NCBI GenBank assembly: GCA_016786615.1
Contig: JAEUVX010000004.1
Coordinates: 248,001-312,000 of the forward strand
DNA from: Flavipsychrobacter sp.
GTDB taxonomy: Bacteria; Bacteroidota; Bacteroidia; Chitinophagales; Chitinophagaceae
Direction: 5' to 3'
Length of the DNA stretch: 64,000 nucleotides
Shown: positions 41,117 to 49,752 of the stretch, piece by piece
Layout: every line of letters starts with the position of its first letter
Position numbering within the stretch: position 1 is the stretch's first letter
Program-made: the position numbers and the translations under genes
The notes under the pieces: generated by a model
The model's database searches: none
The model's input: the letters and a program-made list of their open reading frames with translations, nothing else
Told to the model about the DNA's origin: nothing

Positions 41117-42490
41117 ATGAACGCATCAAAACGCGTGTACGATAATGTACTGCAAACAATTGGTAACACTCCGCTGATAAAACTGAACAAGGTAACGGCC
41201 GACCTGCCATGCCCTGTTTATGCAAAGGTAGATTTCTTTAATCCGGGCAACAGCATCAAAGACCGTATGGCGCTGAAGATGCTGGAAGTAGCAGAAAAAG
41301 AAGGTAAGATAAAACCCGGCGGCACTATTATTGAAGGTACAAGTGGTAACACTGGTATGGGCCTTGCATTGGCTGCCATCATCAAAGGCTACAAATGTAT
41401 TTTCGCTACTACAGATAAGCAATCGAAAGAGAAGGTAGATATACTGAAGGCCGTAGGTGCAGAGGTGATTGTATGCCCTACAAACGTTGAGCCTGAAGAT
41501 CCGCGTTCTTACTACTCTGTATCTAAGCGTCTCGCAACAGAGATTCCTAATAGCTGGTATGTAAATCAGTATGATAATCTGGCAAACCGCGCTGCACACT
41601 ACGAAAGCACAGCCCCTGAAATCTGGGAACAGACAGAAGGTAAAGTAACACACATTGTGGTGGCGAGCGGCACGGGTGGTACCATTACAGGTATTGGCAT
41701 GTTCATGAAAGAAAAGAACCCCGACATCAAAATGTGGGCGATAGATACCTATGGCTCGCTGCTGAAAAAATGGTTTGATACAGGTGAACTTGATATGAAC
41801 GAGGTGCACCCTTATATATCAGAAGGTTTTGGTGAAGACTTCCTGCCGCAGAACTACATTAAAGATGTAATAGACCATTTTGAAAAAGTAACTGATAAAG
41901 ACGGTGCTGTAATGGCTCGCCGCATAGCGAAGGAAGAAGGTTTGTTTGTTGGTTACTCTGCGGGTTCTGTAATTGCAGGGCTGAAACAATTGAAAGACAA
42001 GCTGAAGCCTACGGACCTTGTAGTGGTGGTATTCCACGACCACGGTAGCCGCTATGTAGGTAAAATATACAATGATGAATGGATGCTGGATCGTGGTTTC
42101 CTAGAAGTATCAACCGTTCGTGATTTGATTGGTGGCCTTGGCCGTCGTCGTTTGGTAACTATAGATGAAGGTGCTAAAGTGAGCGATGCACTGGAATTGA
42201 TGAAGAAATACGACATTGAGCAGATACCTGTATTGAAGGACACGGAAGTAACTGGTGCCATCACGCAGTCGGGCCTTTTTAAACAAATGATAGATAATGG
42301 CGAGGTGCGCGATTTCAATATTGGCGATGTGAAGGAAGCTGCACTGCCAATGGTAGAAATGGATATGCCGTTGGAACGCCTGAAGCACTACATCAGCAAA
42401 GAAAACGGTGCTGTGCTTACAAAAGACGATAGCGGCCAGTATCACATTCTTACCAAGTACGATGTGCTGAACGCTTTTAGTAAAGGATAG
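41117..42490 (+). CDS. Cystathionine beta-synthase-like PLP enzyme with CBS pair
   Basis: Cytoplasmic enzyme of 457 residues. Residues 1-330 are a fold-type II PLP domain with the Schiff-base Lys48 in NPGNSIKDR, the substrate loop TSGNTG and the phosphate-binding GTGGT. Two CBS domains (about 338-457) follow, as in cystathionine beta-synthase, which condenses serine with homocysteine; many bacteria use the same architecture as O-acetylserine-dependent cysteine synthase, so the exact thiol acceptor is not settled. The CBS pair probably regulates activity by binding adenosyl ligands. Stands alone upstream of a small membrane gene. Confidence 0.92.
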   Translation: MNASKRVYDNVLQTIGNTPLIKLNKVTADLPCPVYAKVDFFNPGNSIKDRMALKMLEVAEKEGKIKPGGTIIEGTSGNTGMGLALAAIIKGYKCIFATTDKQSKEKVDILKAVGAEVIVCPTNVEPEDPRSYYSVSKRLATEIPNSWYVNQYDNLANRAAHYESTAPEIWEQTEGKVTHIVVASGTGGTITGIGMFMKEKNPDIKMWAIDTYGSLLKKWFDTGELDMNEVHPYISEGFGEDFLPQNYIKDVIDHFEKVTDKDGAVMARRIAKEEGLFVGYSAGSVIAGLKQLKDKLKPTDLVVVVFHDHGSRYVGKIYNDEWMLDRGFLEVSTVRDLIGGLGRRRLVTIDEGAKVSDALELMKKYDIEQIPVLKDTEVTGAITQSGLFKQMIDNGEVRDFNIGDVKEAALPMVEMDMPLERLKHYISKENGAVLTKDDSGQYHILTKYDVLNAFSKG

Positions 42491-42537
42491 GCGTTTTGTT
42501 GGTTGAATAGTTGATTGGTTACTAAAACGTATAAGTT

Positions 42538-42876
42538 TTGAGTTTTGTAGAAAGATTTATAAAAAAGCCGCCGGTGTTATTTCCACTGGTGGCTTTGTTT
42601 CATATCGGCATGCTGGTGTTTAGCATATACAATGCAAGTACAGAGCCATTTAGTTCGCTGATATGGCTGCAGCCTTTGTGGATGGTAGCATACACATTTG
42701 CATGGTTGTTTGTGTGCGATATGAAACGGTGGGCTGCTTATGCCTATATTGGTGTTACAACATTAAGTCTGCTCTTGCATTTTCTTGTAAAGGAAGAACT
42801 GTATCATAGCAGCCTGTTTCTGATCGATGCAGTATTTGCAATGATTGTAATGGCATATATAAAGAGGTTTAACTAA
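42538..42876 (+). CDS. Small four-helix membrane protein
   Basis: 112 residues starting at a TTG (42538) that gives MSFVERFIKKPPVL; no ATG precedes the first helix. Four hydrophobic helices (about 12-30, 40-60, 66-86, 92-108) joined by short polar loops. No recognised family. It lies 47 bp after the CBS enzyme and may be cotranscribed with the downstream binding-protein gene, separated from it by a short repeated element. Confidence 0.65.
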   Translation: MSFVERFIKKPPVLFPLVALFHIGMLVFSIYNASTEPFSSLIWLQPLWMVAYTFAWLFVCDMKRWAAYAYIGVTTLSLLLHFLVKEELYHSSLFLIDAVFAMIVMAYIKRFN

Positions 42877-42903
42877 CCCCTAAATCCCCTAAAGGGGGAC
42901 TTT
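42875..42903. repeat. CCCCTAAATCCCCT repeat, copy 1
   Basis: AACCCCTAAATCCCCTAAAG followed by GGGGACTTT. A near copy is at 44103. The CCCCTAAAGGGG part can fold back, so it may act as a dispersed terminator-like intergenic element. Confidence 0.6.
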
Positions 42904-42932
42904 ACTAAATTTGAAGTAATCACTTACGACTT

Positions 42933-43721
42933 ATGCCTGACGACTTACGACTTATTACCGATATGCTTGGGCGCGATGTGGAATTTCAGTTTCCGCCAAA
43001 GCGCATAGTGTCTGTGGTGCCATCGCAGACAGAGTTGTTGCATTATCTGGGGCTGGAAGATGAAGTTGTAGGCATCACCAAGTTTTGTGTACACCCCGAA
43101 AGCTGGTTTCGCAGCAAGACAAGGGTAGGTGGCACCAAGAAGCTGAATATAGATGTGATACGCGAACTAAAGCCCGACCTTATCATTGCCAACAAAGAAG
43201 AAAACGAACGCGAACAGATAGAAGCACTGGCAAAAGAATTTCCCGTATGGATAAGTGATATGCACAACATACCACAGGCACTGCAAATGATACAGGTTGT
43301 GGGGCAACTGACTGGTAGAGAAGGTAAGGCAAACGAACTTGTGGATGAAATAGTGGTTGGTTTCACCAATCTGCAAAAAGCAACAACGCCAAAGCGCGTA
43401 GCATATTTTATCTGGTACAATCCGTGGATGAGTGTAGGTGGCGATACATTCATCAGTAATATGATACAAACCATAGGTTGGCAAAATGTACTGAAGCACG
43501 AAAGCCGCTACCCTGAAGTAGACCTTGAAAAACTGAAAGAACTGAATCCTGAGCTGGTGTTGCTTTCATCAGAGCCATTCCCTTTTAAAGAAAAGCACAT
43601 TGCAGAAATAAAAGCAGTACTGCCCGATGCTGACGTAAAGCTGGTAGATGGCGAAATGTTTAGCTGGTATGGCAGCAGGATGAAAGAGGCTGTGGGGTAT
43701 ATGAGTGAGTTAGTGAAATAG
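42933..43721 (+). CDS. BtuF-like helical-backbone metal receptor, no signal peptide
   Basis: 262 residues of the periplasmic-binding-protein fold used for cobalamin and metal chelates (BtuF/TroA-like): RIVSVVPSQTELLHYLGL, the loop VVGITKFCVHP, GGTKKLNIDVIRELKPDLIIAN and the C-terminal lobe NPWMSVGGDTFISNM. No signal peptide or lipobox is present at this ATG or at the next one (MLGRD, 42963), so it is probably cytoplasmic. That fits a branch of stand-alone Bacteroidota members of unknown ligand. No permease or ATPase gene is adjacent. The VOC gene begins 14 bp later. Confidence 0.8.
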   Translation: MPDDLRLITDMLGRDVEFQFPPKRIVSVVPSQTELLHYLGLEDEVVGITKFCVHPESWFRSKTRVGGTKKLNIDVIRELKPDLIIANKEENEREQIEALAKEFPVWISDMHNIPQALQMIQVVGQLTGREGKANELVDEIVVGFTNLQKATTPKRVAYFIWYNPWMSVGGDTFISNMIQTIGWQNVLKHESRYPEVDLEKLKELNPELVLLSSEPFPFKEKHIAEIKAVLPDADVKLVDGEMFSWYGSRMKEAVGYMSELVK

Positions 43722-43735
43722 TCTAACTTTAAGCT

Positions 43736-44101
43736 ATGTATACACCATTCCTCGGCCTGCGTACATTCGGGTTCAAAGTAAATGATATAGAAGCTGCAAA
43801 ACAGTGGTACACCAAAGTGTTAGGCATAGAGCCTTATTTTGATATGCCTTTTTATGTGGGCTACAATGTGGCAGGTTATGAGTTTGGTTTGCAACAAACT
43901 GATGACGAGCTTACCTATGGTAATAACACGGCCACTTACCTTGGGGTAGATGATGTACATGCTACTTATACAATGCTGCTGTCAGCAGGGGCTACCGAAT
44001 ATGAACAGCCGCAGGATGTAGGAGATAGTATTATGATAGCTGCAGTAAGAGACCCATGGGGCAATATCTTCGGGATAATCTACAATCCGCATTTTAAGTA
44101 G
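43736..44101 (+). CDS. VOC-family (glyoxalase/bleomycin resistance-like) protein
   Basis: 121 residues, cytoplasmic. Two beta-alpha-beta-beta-beta units: FGFKVNDIEAAKQWYTKVLG, then VDDVHATYTMLLSAGA, ending DPWGNIFGIIYNP, the classic end strand of the family. One domain per chain, so a homodimer is expected. Metal ligands cannot be fixed without an alignment. It follows the binding-protein gene by 14 bp and is likely cotranscribed with it. Confidence 0.88.
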   Translation: MYTPFLGLRTFGFKVNDIEAAKQWYTKVLGIEPYFDMPFYVGYNVAGYEFGLQQTDDELTYGNNTATYLGVDDVHATYTMLLSAGATEYEQPQDVGDSIMIAAVRDPWGNIFGIIYNPHFK

Positions 44102-44102
44102 T

Positions 44103-44129
44103 AACCCCTAAATCCCCTGAAGGGAACTT
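44103..44129. repeat. CCCCTAAATCCCCT repeat, copy 2
   Basis: AACCCCTAAATCCCCTGAAG followed by GGAACTT, immediately after the VOC stop codon. It matches the 42875 copy in its first 16 bases and shares the G-rich second half. Confidence 0.6.
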
Positions 44130-44153
44130 CTCACAACAATTGGAATGTAGACA

Positions 44154-44519
44154 TTAGTATTTAGAATTTCCATCAGGTACTTCCTCTATGCTATAATACA
44201 CAGGCAGTCCTTTGCTCAGTACAAGGTCTCGCTCCATATTGGCACCACGGCTTTCTGCAATTAATAATAGTGCCTCACAGTTGTCTATTACAGCCATCGA
44301 TATATCCATAATGGCTTTGTAGCGGTCTATTACATTCGCAGCATCTACAACAGGCAGTGCAGCATTAATGCCTATCAATGGAATATGTCCTTTTTCTAAA
44401 AGCATAGCGGCAGCTTTGTTCAACCTTTCAAGATTTGCATGTCGCTGTTCTTCTGTGTCTGCTGAGTATGGTCCTGCTACGCCTATTATCATAGCTGTTG
44501 TTTCTCTAAAGTTAGCCAT
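44154..44519 (-). CDS. DUF4406 (nucleoside deoxyribosyltransferase-like) protein
   Basis: 121 residues, cytoplasmic, a small Rossmann-like fold. Family features are IGVAGPYSADTEEQR near the start, a helix NLERLNKAAAMLLEKGHIPLIGI and D-I-x-M-A-V-I-D-N-CEALLLIAESRGANME, with Glu in the last string equivalent to the catalytic acid in deoxyribosyltransferases. DUF4406 members are annotated as nucleoside 2-deoxyribosyltransferase-like; true activity is unproven. A terminator hairpin from the upstream gene lies just before it. Confidence 0.78.
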   Translation of the reverse strand: MANFRETTAMIIGVAGPYSADTEEQRHANLERLNKAAAMLLEKGHIPLIGINAALPVVDAANVIDRYKAIMDISMAVIDNCEALLLIAESRGANMERDLVLSKGLPVYYSIEEVPDGNSKY

Positions 44520-44525
44520 AAAAGA

Positions 44526-44551
44526 AAAGCCACAACAATTGTCGTGGCTTT
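44526..44551 (-). terminator. Terminator of the desaturase gene
   Basis: Arms AAAGCCAC and GTGGCTTT enclose an ACAATTGT palindrome; on the minus strand it follows the desaturase stop and runs into TTTCTTT. Confidence 0.7.
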
Positions 44552-44570
44552 CTGTAAAATATGTAGGTTC

Positions 44571-45326
44571 TTAGAAGTCAGTTTCTACAGGGTTCAGCTT
44601 TGGTTGTTTCAGCTTTACCATTCCTAGTGCGCTGAAGAGGCGGATGATATAATACACAGGGTCTATCTCGTGCCAACGCACACCAAAATTGGGGTTAGAT
44701 GCACGCATGTGGTGGTTGTTGTGGTAAGATTCGCCCAGCATCAGTACATCTACGTGAAAGAGGTTGTCTGATGTATTTTTCATTTCAAAGTTCCTGTAAC
44801 CGTATTTATGTGCATACCAGTTGATGATAGCACCATGTACCGGGCCAGATGCATAGTGTATCGGCAGCAGCAGGTACATCCACCAGCTTGTAGCAAAGTA
44901 GGCGTAGTAAGCAGTATAAGCTGCCGCCCAGAAGAGGCGTGGCGCCCATCCGTGTGCAAACTTGTCGAAGCTGCGCCATTCCGGTACGTTCTTCTTAAAG
45001 CGTTCTTCAATCTCAAACTTCTCGTCAAAGATAGAAGTGTACACATTCTTCGTGTGCCACATCATCGTAAACACATTGGAGAAGTATTTAGGAGAATGCG
45101 GGTCTTTCTCTGTATCTGCAAATGCGTGGTGCATACGGTGCATAAGTGCATAAGTGCGTGTACTGAGGTAAGAAGAGCCCTGTGTGACGAAGGTGAATAT
45201 AAACCAGAATTTTTCCCAACCCTTGCTCATGGTATAAGACCCATGTGCTGCATAGCGATGTTGAAAGAATGTTTGAGAAAAAAGTGATAAATACCAGTGA
45301 GCAATAAAAAATATCAGTATAGCCAT
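44571..45326 (-). CDS. Fatty acid desaturase (acyl-CoA/acyl-lipid delta-9 type)
   Basis: Membrane di-iron enzyme of 251 residues that introduces a double bond in acyl chains. The three His boxes are complete: HRYAAH (23-28), HRMHH (63-67) and HNNHH (202-206). Helices before and after the boxes form the usual membrane hairpins (about 2-20, 38-55, 130-168). It begins with a short N-terminus directly in a helix (MAILIFFIAHW), and is somewhat shorter than many bacterial members. Monocistronic by its terminator; probably adjusts membrane fluidity. Confidence 0.93.
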   Translation of the reverse strand: MAILIFFIAHWYLSLFSQTFFQHRYAAHGSYTMSKGWEKFWFIFTFVTQGSSYLSTRTYALMHRMHHAFADTEKDPHSPKYFSNVFTMMWHTKNVYTSIFDEKFEIEERFKKNVPEWRSFDKFAHGWAPRLFWAAAYTAYYAYFATSWWMYLLLPIHYASGPVHGAIINWYAHKYGYRNFEMKNTSDNLFHVDVLMLGESYHNNHHMRASNPNFGVRWHEIDPVYYIIRLFSALGMVKLKQPKLNPVETDF

Positions 45327-45510
45327 TTAATGTCTTGTTCGATTTTATCGGGCGCAAAATTAGGTGTTTTTCTTTCTGCATCGGGTTTTATTTCATTGAT
45401 ACGGGTATAATTATGCTGGTTTCATGATGATTTACCGCTATGTATGAAGATTGTTTAATGATTGAAATAGGCATTGCATAAAGATGTGAACAGATTATAT
45501 TTGTACATAC

Positions 45511-46881
45511 ATGGCTGCTTTTTCCTTGTTTGCAAAACCTACCAGGGCAGATATACGTTTCCTGGTGTCACTATTGGTGATACATGCAGTATATTTTTTT
45601 GTGGCCACGCAGTACAAATGCATATACAACGGCGATTCGCTGGAGTATATAAACATGGCACTTAATTTTAATAAAGGGTGGTTCTATTCCGGTGGTTTAC
45701 TCGAGCCGTTCGACCCGATGTATTATACATTGCGCCCGCCGGGCTACCCGGTTTTTCTATGGATTATTTACCTGTTCGGTGTCAACAACTGGCTTGTTTT
45801 ACTGGTTCAAAATCTGATATCTGTTTTTAATATACTGTATCTCAGGCATACACTTCGTGTAGTTGGCTACAGCCGCAAGTACGATTGGATACTGATGGCA
45901 TTTGTGATACTATATCCATCGCAATTTATTAATGCCAATATCATTCAACCGGAACTGCTGCTGCAAACCTGTGTATTGTTCTACTTCAGCAACCTGATAC
46001 TATTAGTCAGAAAGCGTTCCTGGACACATGCCTACGTAATGAGCATTGCCCTGATATGCGGGTTGATGATGAAACCCGTATGGTATCCATTTGTACTGAT
46101 GCATTTTGTGATATTGGTAGTGTTTACAGCCAAATACAGGAAAGGTATCCTAAGGTCTTCTGTCGCTGCAATTCTGCCTTTGTTTGTAGTGCTGGTTTAC
46201 AGCTATTGGAATGGGCAACGTACAGGCAAAGTGCATTTTTCCAGTATTCAATCAATCAATGCGCTCTTATATAATCAGGAATATTTCATACGCGAAACTC
46301 AAGGGGCAGATTCCGCAGAACGTTTTTACCACAAAGAATTAGCTACATCTAAAGCTATACCTGATTTCACAGAAAGGTATAATTATCAGTCGCAAAAAGC
46401 ACTGACTATGCTGAAGGATAACTTTGTGTCATACATCGCTATTCATATCCGCAAAAGCATGTTTATGCTTATAGACCCCGGGAAGGGAGAGATGGATTTA
46501 TTTACCGCGCAAACCACATTGCAACAGATATTCAATCCATCGAAAAGGCCATTCAGAGAAGTAATAATGAAAGATGGGTTGTATGGTGCAAAAGCTTATA
46601 TCAGTGCCAATCCTTCAGCTCCCATCGCTATACTGATATTGGTATTTAATATCTTCAGGTTGATAGGCATCATTCTGTTTTTCTATTCTCGCAATGTAGC
46701 ACTCAAGTACAAATGGATTGCCGGGGTGCTGTTGTGTTATTTTGTTTTTATAACAGGCCCTGTGGCATACGCACGTTATTTTATGCCTGTTTCCTTAATA
46801 GCAATAGGCTGTGCTGCCATCGGTTACCAGTTATTATTGCAAAGGCTGCGTAATACTTCTAATATTGTAGCGGTTAAATAA
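45511..46881 (+). CDS. GT39-like membrane glycosyltransferase
   Basis: 456 residues, about ten transmembrane helices. The first periplasmic loop has the acidic motif GDSLEYINMA and later RPPGYPVFLW, the catalytic-loop signatures of the GT-C superfamily (PMT / ArnT-like), which transfer sugar from a polyprenyl-phosphate carrier on the outer face. The N-terminus AFSLFAKPTRADIRF precedes the first helix. The next gene, similar in layout, starts 8 bp after its stop. Target unknown: O-glycosylation of surface proteins would fit the many T9SS proteins here (inference). Confidence 0.75.
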   Translation: MAAFSLFAKPTRADIRFLVSLLVIHAVYFFVATQYKCIYNGDSLEYINMALNFNKGWFYSGGLLEPFDPMYYTLRPPGYPVFLWIIYLFGVNNWLVLLVQNLISVFNILYLRHTLRVVGYSRKYDWILMAFVILYPSQFINANIIQPELLLQTCVLFYFSNLILLVRKRSWTHAYVMSIALICGLMMKPVWYPFVLMHFVILVVFTAKYRKGILRSSVAAILPLFVVLVYSYWNGQRTGKVHFSSIQSINALLYNQEYFIRETQGADSAERFYHKELATSKAIPDFTERYNYQSQKALTMLKDNFVSYIAIHIRKSMFMLIDPGKGEMDLFTAQTTLQQIFNPSKRPFREVIMKDGLYGAKAYISANPSAPIAILILVFNIFRLIGIILFFYSRNVALKYKWIAGVLLCYFVFITGPVAYARYFMPVSLIAIGCAAIGYQLLLQRLRNTSNIVAVK

Positions 46882-46889
46882 AGTAAGGA

Positions 46890-48449
46890 TTGCTACCTGT
46901 ACGAAAATACATGCCGTTTATACTAACTGCACTATATATGGTGTTGCTGGTAGTATTGTATTTTCCTTATTGCAAATACTATGTTGACCCGGATGCTACT
47001 GCATATCTGACCATATCTCAACGCTATGCCGATGGAGACTGGCAGAACGCAGTCAACGGATACTGGAGCCCGTGGAGTTGTTGGATGACTGCATTATTCA
47101 TAAAACCCGGTGCAGGTGCTCTAGTTGCTGCAGTCATAGCCAATACAATAGGTGCAGTATTATTATTGTGGGTTACACAATCATATTTTATTAAGTATAG
47201 CATCACACCATTTGCGCAATGGATGCTATGTGCGGCAATGGCTGTGTTTCTCTCTTATGCAGTCTACTGGCAAAATTTTGATGACCTGTGGGAGTGTTTC
47301 TTCCTGTTGTATGCACTGCGCATAATGATTAGTCATCGTTTCAGACATACACCTGCGTTGTGGATAGGTGCAGGTGTGCTGGGTGCACTGGCATATTTTG
47401 CTAAAGCATACGCGTTTCCTTTTTTCATACTAAGTACATTGGCTGTTGTATTTTATAACACAAGGGCATGGAGAAAGGCAAACATGGCAGAGTGGTTGAA
47501 GATATCAGCTGTTATAATAGGGGTAATGTTGCTGTTGTGCAGCCCCTGGCTATATGCATTGCATCATAAATACGGTATGTGGACTACAGGTACAGCCGGC
47601 AAACTCAATATGTCATGGTATCTGGTTGGCCATCCGTATTGGAAAGATGGAATAGGTTATTTATTGCCGCCGGGTAATGGTATTACGTATTGGGAAGACC
47701 CATGGCTGGTAAATGGTGAAATGCCAAGGTTTTGGAGTTCTAATGAATTGTTCATCCGCCAGTTGATGAAGCTGGTACAGAATAGCTACAAGTTTACGCT
47801 CAGCAGCCTGATGATTGGTGCAGGTTTCCTTGCAGTGTGGGTATATATGGTTTGGCTCTTGCTTTTCCGTAAAGTAAGGCGGCAAAAGTACAGGGTATAT
47901 TATCCAATCATTATACCATACATACTTTTCCCGCTGCCTTTCTTCCTCATTAACTTCGAACCACGATACATCTGGTACATGTTGCCAATCAGTATGGTGT
48001 TGGGCATTGCTATCCTCAGAAAGAACAGACTGTTCAGCCGCAAGTGGGTGATAGTATTGTTTGCTGCCAGTTATATTGTTTGGCCGATATGGGATATACA
48101 GAATATGTGGAATGTAGGCAAGGATGAACATCAACTTGCACAGCAATTAAAGCAAAAAGGTATTAGTGGCACTTGTGCTTCCAATGTTGTATTTGGTATG
48201 TATGAAGCTGTTAAGATGCAAAGAGTAGCCTATTTCTCTGGCAATCGCTATTATATCAAGACTTCAAGCTCTGTTCACAATCAAGAATTGCTCCCAGAGC
48301 TAAGAAAGTATAAGATTGAATATTTTTTCTATTATTACGATCAGATAGCGGATGCAAACTATTATGCTCATTTGAGTGATGAACATCACAATCCATTCCC
48401 GGTAGTATTTGAAAATAGAGAAGTGAAGGTGTTCTTCCTTAACCCCTGA
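46890..48449 (+). CDS. GT39-like membrane glycosyltransferase
   Basis: 519 residues by the TTG at 46890; the ATG at 46911 (MPFILTALYM) is an equally good start and loses 7 residues. About eleven helices. The first loop reads YVDPDATAYLTISQRYADGDW, with the paired acidic residues of GT-C enzymes, followed by NGYWSPWSCW. It ends in a soluble domain (about 400-519). Translationally adjacent to the similar 456-residue protein, so the two may act in one pathway. Sugar donor and acceptor are not evident. Confidence 0.75.
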   Translation: MLPVRKYMPFILTALYMVLLVVLYFPYCKYYVDPDATAYLTISQRYADGDWQNAVNGYWSPWSCWMTALFIKPGAGALVAAVIANTIGAVLLLWVTQSYFIKYSITPFAQWMLCAAMAVFLSYAVYWQNFDDLWECFFLLYALRIMISHRFRHTPALWIGAGVLGALAYFAKAYAFPFFILSTLAVVFYNTRAWRKANMAEWLKISAVIIGVMLLLCSPWLYALHHKYGMWTTGTAGKLNMSWYLVGHPYWKDGIGYLLPPGNGITYWEDPWLVNGEMPRFWSSNELFIRQLMKLVQNSYKFTLSSLMIGAGFLAVWVYMVWLLLFRKVRRQKYRVYYPIIIPYILFPLPFFLINFEPRYIWYMLPISMVLGIAILRKNRLFSRKWVIVLFAASYIVWPIWDIQNMWNVGKDEHQLAQQLKQKGISGTCASNVVFGMYEAVKMQRVAYFSGNRYYIKTSSSVHNQELLPELRKYKIEYFFYYYDQIADANYYAHLSDEHHNPFPVVFENREVKVFFLNP

Positions 48450-48489
48450 TTAACTACAGCGGGTGTAACCAACTTATTGGTTTAATAAT

Positions 48490-48497
48490 TATCTTTG
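48490..48497 (+). promoter_or_regulatory. Aldolase -7 box TATCTTTG
   Basis: TATCTTTG followed by CAC, an exact TAnnTTTG match 31 bp before the aldolase start codon, and the same 11-mer as in the mdh promoter. No ideal TTTG is found 19 bp upstream. Confidence 0.5.
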
Positions 48498-48528
48498 CAC
48501 ACTTTTTAAGGAAAAATATCATATATAT

Positions 48529-49587
48529 ATGGCATCGAAAAAAATACAGGAACTGCTGGGCGATCAGGCAGGCTTTTATCTGGACCACACTTGCAAAACC
48601 ATCGACAAATCTGTACTGCACCTGCCTACAGGTAGCGTAGTAGATGACGTATGGCAAATGTCTAACCGCAACATCCAGACGCTGAAAAGCATTCAGGCAC
48701 TGATGGGCAATGGCCGTCTTGCAAACACAGGTTATGTATCTATCCTTCCTGTAGATCAGGGTATTGAGCATAGCGCCGGTGCGTCTTTCGCTCCGAACCC
48801 TATTTATTTCGATCCTGAAAATATTGTGAAGCTGGCTATGGAAGGTGGTTGCAACGCGGTTGCATCTACTTATGGCGTACTGGGTTCTGTTGCTCGCAAA
48901 TATGCTCACAAAATACCTTTCATTGTAAAAATCAACCACAACGAGTTCATCTCTTACCCTAACAAGTTCGATCAGATCATGTTCGGCACTATTAAAGATG
49001 CGTGGAACATGGGTGCAACAGCAGTAGGTGCTACTATCTATTTTGGTAGCGACGAAAGCGCTCGCCAGATTGTAGAAGTTGCTAAAGCATTTGAATATGC
49101 GCACGAACTGGGTATGGCTACTGTATTGTGGTGCTACCTGCGCAACAGCGGTTTCAAGAAAGATGGCGTTGACTACCATACTGCTGCCGACCTTACAGCA
49201 CAGGCAAACCACCTGGGCGTAACAATACAGGCAGATATCATTAAACAAAAATTACCTGCAGGCAATGGCGGTTACAACGCGCTGGCTTTCGGTAAAACAC
49301 ATAAGAAAGTTTACGAAAACCTGACTACAGACCATCCGATAGACCTGTGCCGTTATCAGGTAGCTAACTGCTACATGGGCCGTGCCGGTTTGATAAACTC
49401 TGGTGGTGAGTCTAAAGGTGCATCTGATATGGCAGAAGCTGTAATGACTGCCGTTGTTAACAAGCGTGCAGGTGGTATGGGCCTTATCAGTGGCCGTAAA
49501 GCATTCCAGAAACCAATGAACGAAGGTGTGGAATTGCTGAATACTATTCAGGATGTTTACCTGGATAAAGACATCACAATCGCATAG
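48529..49587 (+). CDS. fbaB: Fructose-bisphosphate aldolase, class I (FbaB/DhnA type)
   Basis: Cleaves fructose 1,6-bisphosphate in glycolysis or forms it in gluconeogenesis via a lysine Schiff base; 352 residues, cytoplasmic TIM barrel. [31 protein letters not shown] and [11 protein letters not shown] (candidate Schiff-base Lys239) mark the archaeal-type class I family rather than the zinc class II. Codon use is clean and biased, fitting high expression. Monocistronic, with a promoter and hairpin terminator. Confidence 0.95.
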   Translation: MASKKIQELLGDQAGFYLDHTCKTIDKSVLHLPTGSVVDDVWQMSNRNIQTLKSIQALMGNGRLANTGYVSILPVDQGIEHSAGASFAPNPIYFDPENIVKLAMEGGCNAVASTYGVLGSVARKYAHKIPFIVKINHNEFISYPNKFDQIMFGTIKDAWNMGATAVGATIYFGSDESARQIVEVAKAFEYAHELGMATVLWCYLRNSGFKKDGVDYHTAADLTAQANHLGVTIQADIIKQKLPAGNGGYNALAFGKTHKKVYENLTTDHPIDLCRYQVANCYMGRAGLINSGGESKGASDMAEAVMTAVVNKRAGGMGLISGRKAFQKPMNEGVELLNTIQDVYLDKDITIA

Positions 49588-49612
49588 TTTTTAACTTTAA
49601 ATTAATTTTACA

Positions 49613-49645
49613 TAAGAGCTGTCGTGTTTATTCACACAGCTCTTA
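49613..49645 (+). terminator. Terminator of the aldolase gene
   Basis: TAAGAGCTGT / ACAGCTCTTA arms with an inner GTG-CAC pairing, followed by a T-rich stretch. Confidence 0.75.
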
Positions 49646-49690
49646 TTTTATGTGTAAAATATTGCCATCCCGATAGTTTTTTTGTTTATA

Positions 49691-49740
49691 TTTAATGTAT
49701 CTTTAAGGTGATTTTAACCTTATATTGAAGCATTTTTAAT
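49691..49740 (+). promoter_or_regulatory. 11-bp phased TTTAAn array upstream of FN3-like gene 1
   Basis: TTTAAT at 49691, TTTAAG at 49702, TTTAAC at 49713, a degenerate ATTGAA at 49724 and TTTAAT at 49735: an exact 11-bp pitch over five positions. The last copy ends only 12 bp before the ATG, so the array lies over the promoter and leader, unlike the other arrays. A TTTG (49681) and TATCTTTA (49699) may be the promoter inside it. Confidence 0.65.
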
Positions 49741-49752
49741 GTAGTCATAATT

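Noticed and set aside
44808-45287. 159-codon + strand frame opposite the desaturase
   Set aside because: The minus strand carries all three His boxes of a desaturase. The plus frame is Cys-rich antisense.
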